DNA of 64,000 bases from Firmicutes bacterium UBA3553 (GTDB lineage: Bacteria; Bacillota; Clostridia; Tissierellales; Sedimentibacteraceae), in contig DFOA01000033.1 in the NCBI GenBank assembly GCA_002381185.1, forward strand, positions 115,383 to 179,382, written 5' to 3'. Of the stretch, positions 15,516-23,258 are shown piece by piece. Positions within the stretch are counted from its first letter, which is position 1, and every line of letters begins with the position of its first letter. A program made the position numbers and the translations under genes. The notes under the pieces were generated by a model that did no database searches, was not told where the DNA came from, and saw only the letters and a program-made list of their open reading frames with translations.

Positions 15516-16570
15516 GTTTAAAAGTTGATATAAGGAAAAAATTCAAAGGATTCAGCCTTGATGTTTCTTTTGAAACAGATAAGGAATACATAGGTCTATT
15601 GGGTGCTTCAGGAAGCGGGAAAAGCATGACTCTGAAATGCATTGCCGGTGTTGAGACGCCTGACAAAGGCAGTATTGTGTTAAATGGCAGAGTTCTGTTT
15701 GATTCTGAGAAAAAAATAAATCTCAGGCCGCAGGAAAGAAACATTGGATTTTTATTTCAAAACTATGCGCTGTTTCCAAATATGACAGTGGAAGAAAACA
15801 TCGGAGCAGGATTAAAACTACCTAAAAAAGAAAAAAAGATCATTGTTGATGATATGATAAAGACATTTCATCTTCAGGGACTTGAAAAAAAATACCCCGG
15901 TCAGATATCAGGAGGCCAGCAGCAAAGAGCAGCACTTGCAAGGTGCATTGCTTACAATCCGGATATGATTCTCCTTGATGAACCTTTTTCAGCACTGGAC
16001 ACTCATTTAAAAGTCCAGGTTCAGGCGGAAATATTTGAGCTTCTAAAGCTGTATGACGGTGAAGTATTAATGGTCACTCACAGCATGGAGGAAGTTTACA
16101 AATTCTGCAGGAAGCTGGTTATTATTGATGAGGGAAAATCCGTTTTATTCGGTGATACGAAAGAAATATTTACAGAACCAAAGCTTGTTTCTGCGGCAAG
16201 GCTCACCGGCTGCAAAAATATATCAGGCTTCAGTCTTATATCAAGTGATAGGATATATGCACAAGACTGGGGCTTTGAAATAAAAATGAATAAGTCCGTA
16301 TCTGATGCCGGCTTTATCGGAATCAATTCACATTGTTTTGAAATTTTAGAAGATTTTAATTCAAACAATGAGGAAAATATCATAGATTGCAAAGTAGTCG
16401 AAATAATTGAAATGATTCAAGGATACACAATTATATTTCAAAACAAAAATAGCAATATTTCATCATCAGATATGTACTTTGATGTGAAAAAAGAGATGTG
16501 GGACAACAGAAGGAATAAAAATAATTTATTTTTAAAAATACCGGAAAGTTCCGTACTCTTATTAAAATAG
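15512..16570 (+). CDS. modC: Molybdate ABC transporter ATPase
   Basis: A 352-residue ATPase. Walker A GASGSGKS is near residue 31, the Q-loop is in FLFQNYALFPNMTVEENI, the signature is ISGGQQQRAALARCIA, Walker B is MILLDEPFSALD, and the switch His is in VTHSMEEVY. The C-terminal ~110 residues form a Mop/TOBE-like part (IIDCKVVEIIEMIQGYTIIF) that may sense molybdate. It powers import through ModB. Overlaps modB by 4 bases. No clear terminator lies in the 55 bases to the convergent ModE-like gene. Confidence 0.95.
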   Translation: MSLKVDIRKKFKGFSLDVSFETDKEYIGLLGASGSGKSMTLKCIAGVETPDKGSIVLNGRVLFDSEKKINLRPQERNIGFLFQNYALFPNMTVEENIGAGLKLPKKEKKIIVDDMIKTFHLQGLEKKYPGQISGGQQQRAALARCIAYNPDMILLDEPFSALDTHLKVQVQAEIFELLKLYDGEVLMVTHSMEEVYKFCRKLVIIDEGKSVLFGDTKEIFTEPKLVSAARLTGCKNISGFSLISSDRIYAQDWGFEIKMNKSVSDAGFIGINSHCFEILEDFNSNNEENIIDCKVVEIIEMIQGYTIIFQNKNSNISSSDMYFDVKKEMWDNRRNKNNLFLKIPESSVLLLK

Positions 16571-16625
16571 CATTAATATCATTCCAAGCTGTGTCTTCCT
16601 TGACGCAGCAAGGCTCTCCTTGATA

Positions 16626-16970
16626 TTATAAATATTTGCTGAAGTACTTTGCAAATAGAATATCTGTGTTTTCTTCTACTTCTTTGCTGAATTCTTCGTA
16701 AGTTTTTAAAAATTCAATACATTCAGGTGTTAATGTGGAACCTCCTCCATTAGCACCTCCTATTTTTCTTTCTAATAATTTAAAATCCATAGCCTTTTCT
16801 GTTTCAACAATCATTCTGAATGCCTTTGAATAAGAAAGGCTCATGCTTTTTGCGGCGGCATTTAAAGATTCATATTTTTCAGTCATCCTCAATAAGTCTA
16901 AGACACCGGGGCCGAAAAATATTTCTTCTTTTGCTAATCTGATTTTTAAAGCACAATGTAATTTTTTCAT
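16626..16970 (-). CDS. modE: ModE-like molybdate-responsive repressor (DNA-binding domain only)
   Basis: A 114-residue winged-HTH protein of the LysR-like ModE N-terminal type. GPGVLDLLRMTEKYESLNAAAKSMSLSYSKAFRMI is the HTH, and KIGGANGGGSTLTPECIEFLKTY is the wing with its glycine-rich turn. It lacks the C-terminal Mop domains of E. coli ModE, so molybdate must be sensed some other way or by a partner. It lies convergent to modC. Two ModE-type operators occur upstream of the molybdopterin-binding protein gene and modA, its likely targets. AGGAGG is placed 8 bases before the ATG. Confidence 0.88.
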   Translation of the reverse strand: MKKLHCALKIRLAKEEIFFGPGVLDLLRMTEKYESLNAAAKSMSLSYSKAFRMIVETEKAMDFKLLERKIGGANGGGSTLTPECIEFLKTYEEFSKEVEENTDILFAKYFSKYL

Positions 16971-17032
16971 TGCAGTAACCTCCTTATCTTATTGTATTTT
17001 ATCAAATTAAATAACAAGAATAAAGAACAAGT

Positions 17033-17875
17033 TTATAATTCCACAGCCTTTGTTCTGAACATTTCCATCATTTCACCTGTAAGGCTTATATTGAGGTCAG
17101 CAGGTGGTATGTCTTCTCTGTTCAGCCACACGCCCAATGCAAGTTCTTCTTCCTCCAGTGTTATGGTATCATCGCCATCAAGCTCAGCATAAAATCCAGC
17201 AAGCAGGGTATCAGTAAATGGCCATGGCTGGCTCTTGTAGAACCTAAGATTCTTAACCTTCAGGCCTACTTCCTCCTCTACTTCTCTGTGAACGGTCTGC
17301 TCCAGACTTTCGCCTATTTCGGCAAATCCCGCTATAAGTGCATATCTGTTGGTGCCTCGTCCGGCATACTTTGTCAAAAGCAATTTATCTCCATTATGAA
17401 CAGCAACGATGACACATGGAGATATTGTAGGATATGCCTGAAATCCGCAGGATTCGCAATAAAGCATTCTTTCCTTTTCGGAAAGCCTCATTGGTTTGCC
17501 GCACTTGCTGCAGTAATGGTGATTACCATACCATCTGTTAAGCTGCCATCCTACAGCTCCTGCAAATGATCGCCAGTATTTAATCTCAGTCCTGAATCTG
17601 CCTGTCGAAACATAAGTCCATCCTTCCGCCGAATCAAGTCCATTTTCATTCGCCAGATAGTAATTAATATCATCAATGGTAAAAAGAAACTGTGCGTTAT
17701 TAATTAGGTTCGGATAATCTTTTTCAAAATCAGAAAATGAAGGATACCATAGTTTATCTTTGTCTTCTCGTACAAGGACAGTGTCACCATTATATGAAAG
17801 GAACAAGTCCTTAGGCTTTGCTTTCTTTTTTTCATATTTATTGCTGAATATTCTCGGATAAATATCTTGGATCAT
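17033..17875 (-). CDS. nudC: NADH pyrophosphatase / RNA-deNADding Nudix hydrolase
   Basis: A 280-residue protein of the usual NudC length. An N-terminal domain is followed by a four-Cys zinc ribbon (CSKCGKPM and CESCGF, about residues 122-143). The Nudix box is complete (GFAEIGESLEQTVHREVEEEVGL), and the NADH-specific motif SQPWPF follows it. It hydrolyses NADH to NMNH and AMP and, in known homologues, removes NAD caps from RNA. It acts in the cytosol. It appears monocistronic; AGAGGT lies before the ATG. Nothing unusual. Confidence 0.95.
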   Translation of the reverse strand: MIQDIYPRIFSNKYEKKKAKPKDLFLSYNGDTVLVREDKDKLWYPSFSDFEKDYPNLINNAQFLFTIDDINYYLANENGLDSAEGWTYVSTGRFRTEIKYWRSFAGAVGWQLNRWYGNHHYCSKCGKPMRLSEKERMLYCESCGFQAYPTISPCVIVAVHNGDKLLLTKYAGRGTNRYALIAGFAEIGESLEQTVHREVEEEVGLKVKNLRFYKSQPWPFTDTLLAGFYAELDGDDTITLEEEELALGVWLNREDIPPADLNISLTGEMMEMFRTKAVEL

Positions 17876-18188
17876 AATGTACCTCTTTAGTTTATTAATA
17901 ATAATTATTATACCATAAAAGATAACAGAAGAAAATAATAGCTTAATTTGTTGACAAGTGTTATTTATGCCACCAGCTAAAGAGCCTTAAAGTCTAAGGG
18001 TTTAAATATTTCATTATTGTTTGTGATTGGCGGTTAAATATATTAAGTGTGTCTTATTGTTAAACAAAGGAAATGGCAAAAGACATGAAAAAGCAACGTT
18101 TTCAAATTGAGAGCGTTTTAACACCCAATTGACAAATACCATATAATATATTAATATCAGTATGGAAGATATGATTTGGAGTTGGAAG
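17876..18188 (+). other. Divergent intergenic region with one clear promoter
   Basis: It separates nudC from the metallo-beta-lactamase-fold gene. TTGACA (18129-18134), a 17-base spacer and TAATAT (18152-18157) form a sigma-A promoter for the rightward gene, starting near 18164. That start lies inside the most upstream in-frame ATG (18162) and supports the ATG at 18189. The rest is AT-rich; I see no other coding or structured element. Confidence 0.6.
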
Positions 18189-19100
18189 ATGAAAATAATA
18201 AAAGTAAAGGGCAGTACATATTGCATGGATGTAGGTATGTCTTATGTTCCTTTTTATAAAATAAATGAAAGAGATATTATTTTGCTTGATACAGGTCACA
18301 TATATGAAAGAGAAAAACTAGAAACTGCTTTAGAAGAAAATGATTTTAATATCAAAGGAATACTAAACAGTCACGGACACCCTGATCACGTAGCAAGCAA
18401 CCAGTATTTTAAGGGAAAATACAACTGCATCATAGCTGCGCCCATGTATGAGGCTCAAATATGCAGTTCTGCCATGAACCTGAAGGCATATTACAATAAC
18501 AACACTCTTACGGAAATAAAAGAACAATACGGTTATATGTTGTTTGAAACAGATATATATATATCTGACAAACAAAATGAGATAAATTTTTGTGGAGTTA
18601 ATTTTAAAATAATGCATACTCCAGGTCACAGTCCATCACACATATGCATAACAACCCCGGATAATGTGGGCTATGTGGCAGATGCTCTCATAAGCTACGA
18701 AATGATTGAATCTGCTAAGATACCCTTTGACTTTGTATTGCTGGAGGACTTGAAAAGCAAGGATAAATTGCTGAGCTTTGACTGTGACAGATTTATAGTT
18801 GCACATAAAGGAATTTATGATGATATTACAAATCTGACAGCTGACAATATTGCATTTTACATCCATCGGGCCGAAAAAACATATGAACTTATAAACGGGA
18901 AAATGACAATGGGAGAAATTGTGAAAGAAGCTTGCAAAAGCTTTGGACTAAAGCTTAACAACATATACAAATATGATCTTATTTCCAGAATGCTGAGATG
19001 CCATGTTGACTATTTGTATGAAACAGGAAGAATCAGGCTGGTTATAGACAAAGGCTTTCGTAAATATGAAAGAAATGAAGACATAGAAATCGTATCATAA
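18189..19100 (+). CDS. Metallo-beta-lactamase-fold hydrolase with C-terminal helical domain
   Basis: A 303-residue protein from the ATG with GGAG 7 bases upstream. The H-x-H-x-D-H metal motif is in LNSHGHPDHVAS. The second His is in HTPGHSPSHIC, an Asp in VGYVADALIS, and the last His in VAHKGIYDD. The C-terminal ~80 residues look like a helical, perhaps winged-helix, region (MGEIVKEACKSFGL ... LISRMLRCHVDYLYETGRI), seen in several thioesterase/phosphodiesterase-like members of this superfamily. The substrate cannot be assigned. Monocistronic: own sigma-A promoter upstream and terminator downstream. Confidence 0.82.
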   Translation: MKIIKVKGSTYCMDVGMSYVPFYKINERDIILLDTGHIYEREKLETALEENDFNIKGILNSHGHPDHVASNQYFKGKYNCIIAAPMYEAQICSSAMNLKAYYNNNTLTEIKEQYGYMLFETDIYISDKQNEINFCGVNFKIMHTPGHSPSHICITTPDNVGYVADALISYEMIESAKIPFDFVLLEDLKSKDKLLSFDCDRFIVAHKGIYDDITNLTADNIAFYIHRAEKTYELINGKMTMGEIVKEACKSFGLKLNNIYKYDLISRMLRCHVDYLYETGRIRLVIDKGFRKYERNEDIEIVS

Positions 19101-19124
19101 TAATAAAAAAGAAAAATAATGTAA

Positions 19125-19170
19125 AAAACAGAACCTCATTATCCTTATGTACAGGTTCTGTTTTATTGTT
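19125..19170. terminator. Bidirectional terminator between convergent genes
   Basis: AAAACAGAACCT (19125-19136) pairs with AGGTTCTGTTTT (19153-19164), giving T-runs on both strands. It serves the metallo-hydrolase gene (+) and the alpha/beta hydrolase gene (-). Confidence 0.85.
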
Positions 19171-19201
19171 GCATGTTTTTCTGATGTTGAATGCTGACTT
19201 T

Positions 19202-20014
19202 TTACTTCTCAATAAAATTAACCAAGTCTTCATTAAATTTGTCTTTCTCATCATAGAAAGCACCATGCCCGCTAAATTGAAACGGCAATAGAACAGAATT
19301 TTTAATGGCGTGGTTTTGTACTTCACCCAGTTCAAAAGGTACTATCAAATCATGAATTCCATGGATAATCAATGTCGGGACTTTTATTGTTTCTAAATCA
19401 TAAAATAACTGTTCCTTGAGCCATGTATTGGAGATTGCGGCAGTTGACCACCCGGCAGCCTGCAGGCCTATTTGGAAGAACCAATCAGAAAATGGATCAG
19501 ATGTATGCTGAAAGAAAAACATATCCCCGAAACCTCTGAGCATTTTAGGGCGGTCATCATATGTTTCCTTTATTATATTAAGTACAGTGTCCTTATCCAG
19601 TCCATAAGGGAAGTTGGGGAGCTTAATAAGGCTGGGAGCGGCAGCCGCAAAAAGAGCAAGCTTTGACACACCATAACCATTATATCTGGACATATACCTT
19701 ATAGCTATGGCACCGCCCGTTGAGTGTCCTGCCAGCACAAAATCCTTCAGCTTAAGCGTTTCAACAACACAGTCCACATCATCAGCCAGCCGGTTGTAAT
19801 CATACCCATGCCACGGTTTATCAGATTTACCGAAACCTCTTTGATCTATTCCTACACATCTGAAACCTCTTTTAGGCAGAAAGTCAAACTGGTATTCAAA
19901 CAAATCATGACTTCCCGGCCAACCATGCAAAAATACAATTGTCTTGTTACCCTCGGGATTAAGGTCTTCGACATATACTTTGACAGCCGGTTCTACATTA
20001 ATATAGTATCCCAT
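19202..20014 (-). CDS. Alpha/beta-hydrolase (non-haem chloroperoxidase/esterase type)
   Basis: A 270-residue protein; the ATG at 20014 is chosen because GGAGGTG lies 4 bases upstream. The oxyanion motif HGWPGSHDLF is near residue 30, followed by GIDQRGFGKSDKP. The nucleophile elbow is GHSTGG, and the charge-relay Asp and His lie in HGIHDLIVPF and FSGHGAFYDE. No signal peptide. Family members act as esterases, epoxide-type hydrolases or perhydrolases; the substrate is not readable. The gene appears to stand alone. Confidence 0.88.
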   Translation of the reverse strand: MGYYINVEPAVKVYVEDLNPEGNKTIVFLHGWPGSHDLFEYQFDFLPKRGFRCVGIDQRGFGKSDKPWHGYDYNRLADDVDCVVETLKLKDFVLAGHSTGGAIAIRYMSRYNGYGVSKLALFAAAAPSLIKLPNFPYGLDKDTVLNIIKETYDDRPKMLRGFGDMFFFQHTSDPFSDWFFQIGLQAAGWSTAAISNTWLKEQLFYDLETIKVPTLIIHGIHDLIVPFELGEVQNHAIKNSVLLPFQFSGHGAFYDEKDKFNEDLVNFIEK

Positions 20015-20193
20015 AACACACCTCCGAATAAATAGTCTTTTAGAAATACTATTCATCTGAAACCTAGATATGAATAATTGAACGCTCAGAGTTTAATATT
20101 ATAAGAGACAGACAATAGATTACTTTTCATTTTTGTAATCTTTATTAGCGCTAAAAAATGCGGATGTTAAACGTAAAGTATCAATCCTATTAG

Positions 20194-20222
20194 AACAAAA
20201 AGAAGGAGGCTGGTGACCTCCT
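20194..20222 (-). terminator. Terminator of the small hydrophilic protein gene
   Basis: On the minus strand AGGAGG-TCACCAG-CCTCCT forms a hairpin followed by TCTTTTTGTT, about 25 bases past the stop codon at 20247. Confidence 0.7.
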
Positions 20223-20246
20223 GCAAATATAAAAAGTTTAAGTCCT

Positions 20247-20456
20247 TTATTTCAGCTTGCTTTTAAAGCCTTTGTCTTTATTGCTTCGGTTGATGTTTCC
20301 TGATTTAATATCTGAATCCGGAACATCTTGTAATGAGTTAAAATCCAGTTCGTCTTGGGATTTGTTGCTGGACGTTATGCCGTTGCATGCACCGTGAAAC
20401 TTGTCCATTCCGTTTCCCATGCTGTTTTTTCTGAATCTGCCGTTTCCTTTGCTCAT
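20247..20456 (-). CDS. Small hydrophilic protein of unknown function
   Basis: A 69-residue, charged, Gly/Asn/Lys-rich protein with no predicted membrane part or domain. MSKGNGRFRKNSMGNGMDKFHG opens the protein, and the C-terminus is lysine-rich (DKGFKSKLK). A strong AGGAGGTG site 5 bases before the ATG and a terminator after the stop support a real gene. The low complexity suggests a disordered protein; small acid-soluble or spore-coat-like roles are possible but unproven. Confidence 0.6.
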   Translation of the reverse strand: MSKGNGRFRKNSMGNGMDKFHGACNGITSSNKSQDELDFNSLQDVPDSDIKSGNINRSNKDKGFKSKLK

Positions 20457-20591
20457 ATTACACCTCCTTGAAGTTGTTTTAATATATTTCCCTTTGGTTT
20501 GTTTATTTATACTTTGAACAATATACCTTTTATTCCAGGAATATAGAGAGATATAGAAAGACAGAGCAAAAATTATTTGAAATAATTACAA

Positions 20592-20621
20592 TTGACGAAA
20601 CTGAACATCTTTTGATAAAAT
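20592..20621 (+). promoter_or_regulatory. Sigma-A promoter for the metallo-hydrolase at 20701
   Basis: -35 TTGACG, 18-base spacer, -10 TAAAAT; start near 20628, giving a leader of about 70 bases. Confidence 0.55.
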
Positions 20622-20700
20622 ATGATATAGCAGTTATAGCAATAGAAAAAGGTTTTATTTGTGGATAGGAGTATGTATAACCTAGAGTGCGAGGTCAATT

Positions 20701-21357
20701 ATGAAGATTGAAAAAATTAAAAACAGAAATGTTTTGTTTACATATAGTGTTCCAAAAGGATGGGATTTGAATCTACATTTAATAAAAGGAAATAAGTACA
20801 ATTTTATTATTGATACAGGACTGGGATCTTTAAGCGTTGAACCTATAAAGAAGTATTTGGAAGATGATGATAAGCCTATTGTTGTTATCAATACTCATTA
20901 CCACTGGGATCATATATGGGGCAACAGTTCGTTTAAGGATTCAGTTATAATATCTCATAAACTGTGCAGGGAAATGATTGAGTCAAATTGGGAAGAAATG
21001 ATGCAAAAATGGAAGGATGTGCTGAGTGGTGAAACAGAGATGAGCCTTCCGTGTATGACTTTTGAAAATGAATTGTACTTTCCGGAGGACAAGGTCAGAA
21101 TCATATATACTCCCGGCCATACAGTTGATTCTATAAGCGTCATTGATGAAGAGGATAAGGTACTGAATGCAGGAGATAACATAGGGGATACGGTTGATGA
21201 AATAATTCCTTCTCTCTATTGCGAAAAGAATTTGTATATAGATACCTTGATTAAATATAGCAAGCTCGATTTTGAATTTTGCGTTTCAGGTCATAATGTT
21301 ATTCTTGATAAGAGTGTTATAGAAAGGATATTATTATTGTTGACCTCAAAAATATAA
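20701..21357 (+). CDS. Metallo-beta-lactamase-fold hydrolase
   Basis: A 218-residue single-domain protein. The metal motif is H-Y-H-W-D-H (INTHYHWDHIWGN), the second His is in YTPGHTVDSISV, the bridging Asp is in VLNAGDNIGD, and the last His is in CVSGHNVI. Short members like this include glyoxalase II-type and lactonase-type enzymes; the exact reaction is not clear. No signal peptide. A DUF1904 gene follows 92 bases later and may or may not be co-transcribed. Confidence 0.82.
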   Translation: MKIEKIKNRNVLFTYSVPKGWDLNLHLIKGNKYNFIIDTGLGSLSVEPIKKYLEDDDKPIVVINTHYHWDHIWGNSSFKDSVIISHKLCREMIESNWEEMMQKWKDVLSGETEMSLPCMTFENELYFPEDKVRIIYTPGHTVDSISVIDEEDKVLNAGDNIGDTVDEIIPSLYCEKNLYIDTLIKYSKLDFEFCVSGHNVILDKSVIERILLLLTSKI

Positions 21358-21449
21358 ATTAAATTATGGAACTAAAATTGAATATTTGAAGTTCTGTGGT
21401 AACTATGATAAAATAAGCTGAAAAATTTAACAAACAGGGGAGAGATATT

Positions 21450-21797
21450 ATGCCGGCATTAAGATTGAAATCAATTGATGCTAAAAGAGCTTTATCGATA
21501 AGCAAGGAATTAATAGATGAACTTCAGGAGCTGATTCAGTGCCCAAGGGACTATTTCAGCATTGAAGTTGCTCAGTCCAAATACATTATGGACGGTAAAT
21601 TTGTGGGAGGTCCTCAGATGGTTGATGTTTTCTGGTTTGACAGAGGACAGGAAGTCCAGGACAAGGCCGCAAAGATTATCACCAAACATATAAACTCTAT
21701 AGGATATAAATGTGTTGACGTGATATTCCATGATCTGGATGCAAAAAAATATTATGAAAATGGGGAACATTTTTTAAAACAGATTTTTTCCTTTTAA
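21450..21797 (+). CDS. DUF1904-family protein
   Basis: A 115-residue protein opening MPALRLKSIDAKRALSISKELIDELQELIQCPRDYFSIEV, the pattern of the DUF1904 family. These have a tautomerase-like fold in which the residue after the initiator Met is often Pro, as here. Members are found mainly in anaerobic Firmicutes; no function is established. GGGGAGAG lies before the ATG. The tail DLDAKKYYENGEHF is also family-typical. Confidence 0.75.
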   Translation: MPALRLKSIDAKRALSISKELIDELQELIQCPRDYFSIEVAQSKYIMDGKFVGGPQMVDVFWFDRGQEVQDKAAKIITKHINSIGYKCVDVIFHDLDAKKYYENGEHFLKQIFSF

Positions 21798-21813
21798 TTA
21801 CAGTCAAAACAAG

Positions 21814-21845
21814 ACCTTGTAATCACTGATTATGAGGTTTTTTTA
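21814..21845 (+). terminator. Terminator after the DUF1904 gene
   Basis: ACCTTGTAATCA pairs with TGATTATGAGGT (two wobbles), followed by seven T residues. Confidence 0.7.
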
Positions 21846-21956
21846 TAATTAAAATAATAATACAGCTTTTTCAAACGAAACTACAATGTAATAAATAAAA
21901 TTATATTTAATAAATTGTAATAAGACAAAATTTTTATTAGGTTGTGGAGGAATCCA

Positions 21957-22343
21957 ATGGAAACTAAATTTTATAGTCAAAATAATGTTGAGTTTAAAAT
22001 AGGCGGCAAATCCTATGATAATTTATCAAAATTTCTAAAGAGTATTAAATTAAAGAAATCCGGAAAATGTTCGGCGATTTATGTTCAAAAGGATGGCTTT
22101 TTTAATATCACAGGATATGTTGTGGAGTACAGCGAGCTTTTGCCGTGTTTTGACAGTTCTGATTATATACATGAGAACCGTAGCAGGAGCGAGTACTATT
22201 TTGTGGATTCTTATGATAGTGCAAAGCTTCTATATAAGGACTTTGAAAAAGGAACTAGTACAATTAATACTTATGAAATAGAAAAGCTTAGTTTTGTCAT
22301 AAATGACCCGGAGGATAAAACCTTTATTACTGTTACTAAATAG
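21957..22343 (+). CDS. Conserved-looking protein of unknown function
   Basis: A 128-residue protein from the ATG with GGAGG 7 bases upstream. It is soluble, with alternating hydrophobic residues (CSAIYVQKDGFFNITGYVVEYSELLPCF) suggesting beta strands. There is no signal peptide and no motif I recognise. It stands alone between a terminator and the DUF2975 operon. Ribosome site and codon use match the neighbours, so it is probably real. Confidence 0.6.
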   Translation: METKFYSQNNVEFKIGGKSYDNLSKFLKSIKLKKSGKCSAIYVQKDGFFNITGYVVEYSELLPCFDSSDYIHENRSRSEYYFVDSYDSAKLLYKDFEKGTSTINTYEIEKLSFVINDPEDKTFITVTK

Positions 22344-22488
22344 AAATGTATCTCTAAATTATTCAAATATAAATATAATACAGAATCTTTGACCTCTACG
22401 TTAAGAGGTTAGTAAAAACGGGTTTCTGAAAGGTGAAGCATCATCTGATTATTCATGGATGGTATTTCATCTTTATTTTTACTATATC

Positions 22489-22549
22489 AATAATTATTTA
22501 TCGCAAAACAATAAATAATTATTGACTTGAATGAAAAGTTTGATATAAT
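22489..22549 (+). promoter_or_regulatory. Promoter with adjoining inverted-repeat operator
   Basis: -35 TTGACT (22522-22527), 16-base spacer, -10 TATAAT (22544-22549). Directly upstream, AATAATTATTTAT (22489-22501) and its exact complement (22511-22523) form a 13-bp inverted repeat that runs into the -35. The XRE-type regulator at 23044 could bind here and regulate its own operon. Confidence 0.6.
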
Positions 22550-22580
22550 TATAATTACAAGTAATCAATTGGAGGTTTTT

Positions 22581-23033
22581 ATGTATCAGAAAAGTATTGT
22601 TCATTATATGACTAAGGTTTGTATTGATATTTTGTTTTATGTGGGTATAGTATGCTGTGCGCTGGTTCCTTTTTCATCATCCTGGTTGTTCAGGTATTTT
22701 CATATAACTGATGAGATGTCACTGTTTGCGATAATCATATTGCTTGCTTCCGGAATTTCATGCGTCTATATATTATGGCAGCTAAAAGTAATATTCAGAA
22801 CACTGTTGGAGGGCAATCCATTTATTCATGCTAATGTGACGTGTCTTAGAAAAATCGCTATGTCTTGTTTGGTTATTTCATTGATATACGTTGTGAAGCT
22901 CATTGTGATGCCTACAATATCCACCGTTGTAATAGTAGTGATATTTGTAATAGCGTGTCTGTTGTGCCTGACATTAAAGGATTTGTTCAAACAGTCCATT
23001 TACTATAAAGATGAAAATGACTTAACTGTGTAG
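22581..23033 (+). CDS. DUF2975 membrane protein
   Basis: A 150-residue protein from the ATG with GGAGG 6 bases upstream. Four hydrophobic segments alternate with short loops, and the stretch LLEGNPFIHANVTCLRKIA is the usual DUF2975 signature (nPF...n...lr.ia). These proteins almost always neighbour a small Cro/CI-type HTH gene, as here, and probably control or sense through it at the membrane. Function unproven. First gene of a three-gene operon. Confidence 0.8.
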   Translation: MYQKSIVHYMTKVCIDILFYVGIVCCALVPFSSSWLFRYFHITDEMSLFAIIILLASGISCVYILWQLKVIFRTLLEGNPFIHANVTCLRKIAMSCLVISLIYVVKLIVMPTISTVVIVVIFVIACLLCLTLKDLFKQSIYYKDENDLTV

Positions 23034-23043
23034 GAGGTGTAGC

Positions 23044-23256
23044 ATGGCAATAATAATACAGCTTGATGTGATGATGGCTAAAAGAAAAATCGGCCTGATG
23101 GAACTGGCTGAAAAAATAAACATAACACCTGCCAATCTTTCAATATTGAAAAACAACAAGGCAAAGGCCATACGTCTTTCGACTCTGGAAGAAATATGCA
23201 AGGCGTTGGACTGTCAGCCGGGGGAGCTTATAGAGTATGTGAAGGATGAGGAGTAG
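23044..23256 (+). CDS. Small Cro/CI-type (XRE) regulator, YozG-like
   Basis: A 70-residue protein that is all HTH: IIQLDVMMAKRKIGLMELAEKINITPANLSILKNNKAKAIRLSTLEEICKALDCQPGELI. This is the compact YozG-type regulator that pairs with DUF2975. It begins 10 bases after the DUF2975 gene and ends 2 bases before the next ATG, so the three genes are one transcript. The inverted repeat at the operon promoter is a candidate target. Confidence 0.88.
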   Translation: MAIIIQLDVMMAKRKIGLMELAEKINITPANLSILKNNKAKAIRLSTLEEICKALDCQPGELIEYVKDEE

Positions 23257-23258
23257 CC

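Noticed and set aside
18102..18299. Minus-strand frames upstream of the metallo-hydrolase
   Set aside because: No ribosome site, and they cover the plus-strand promoter and gene start.
22392..22409. Small hairpin ACCTCT/AGAGGT as terminator
   Set aside because: Six-bp stem with no T-run; too weak to support.
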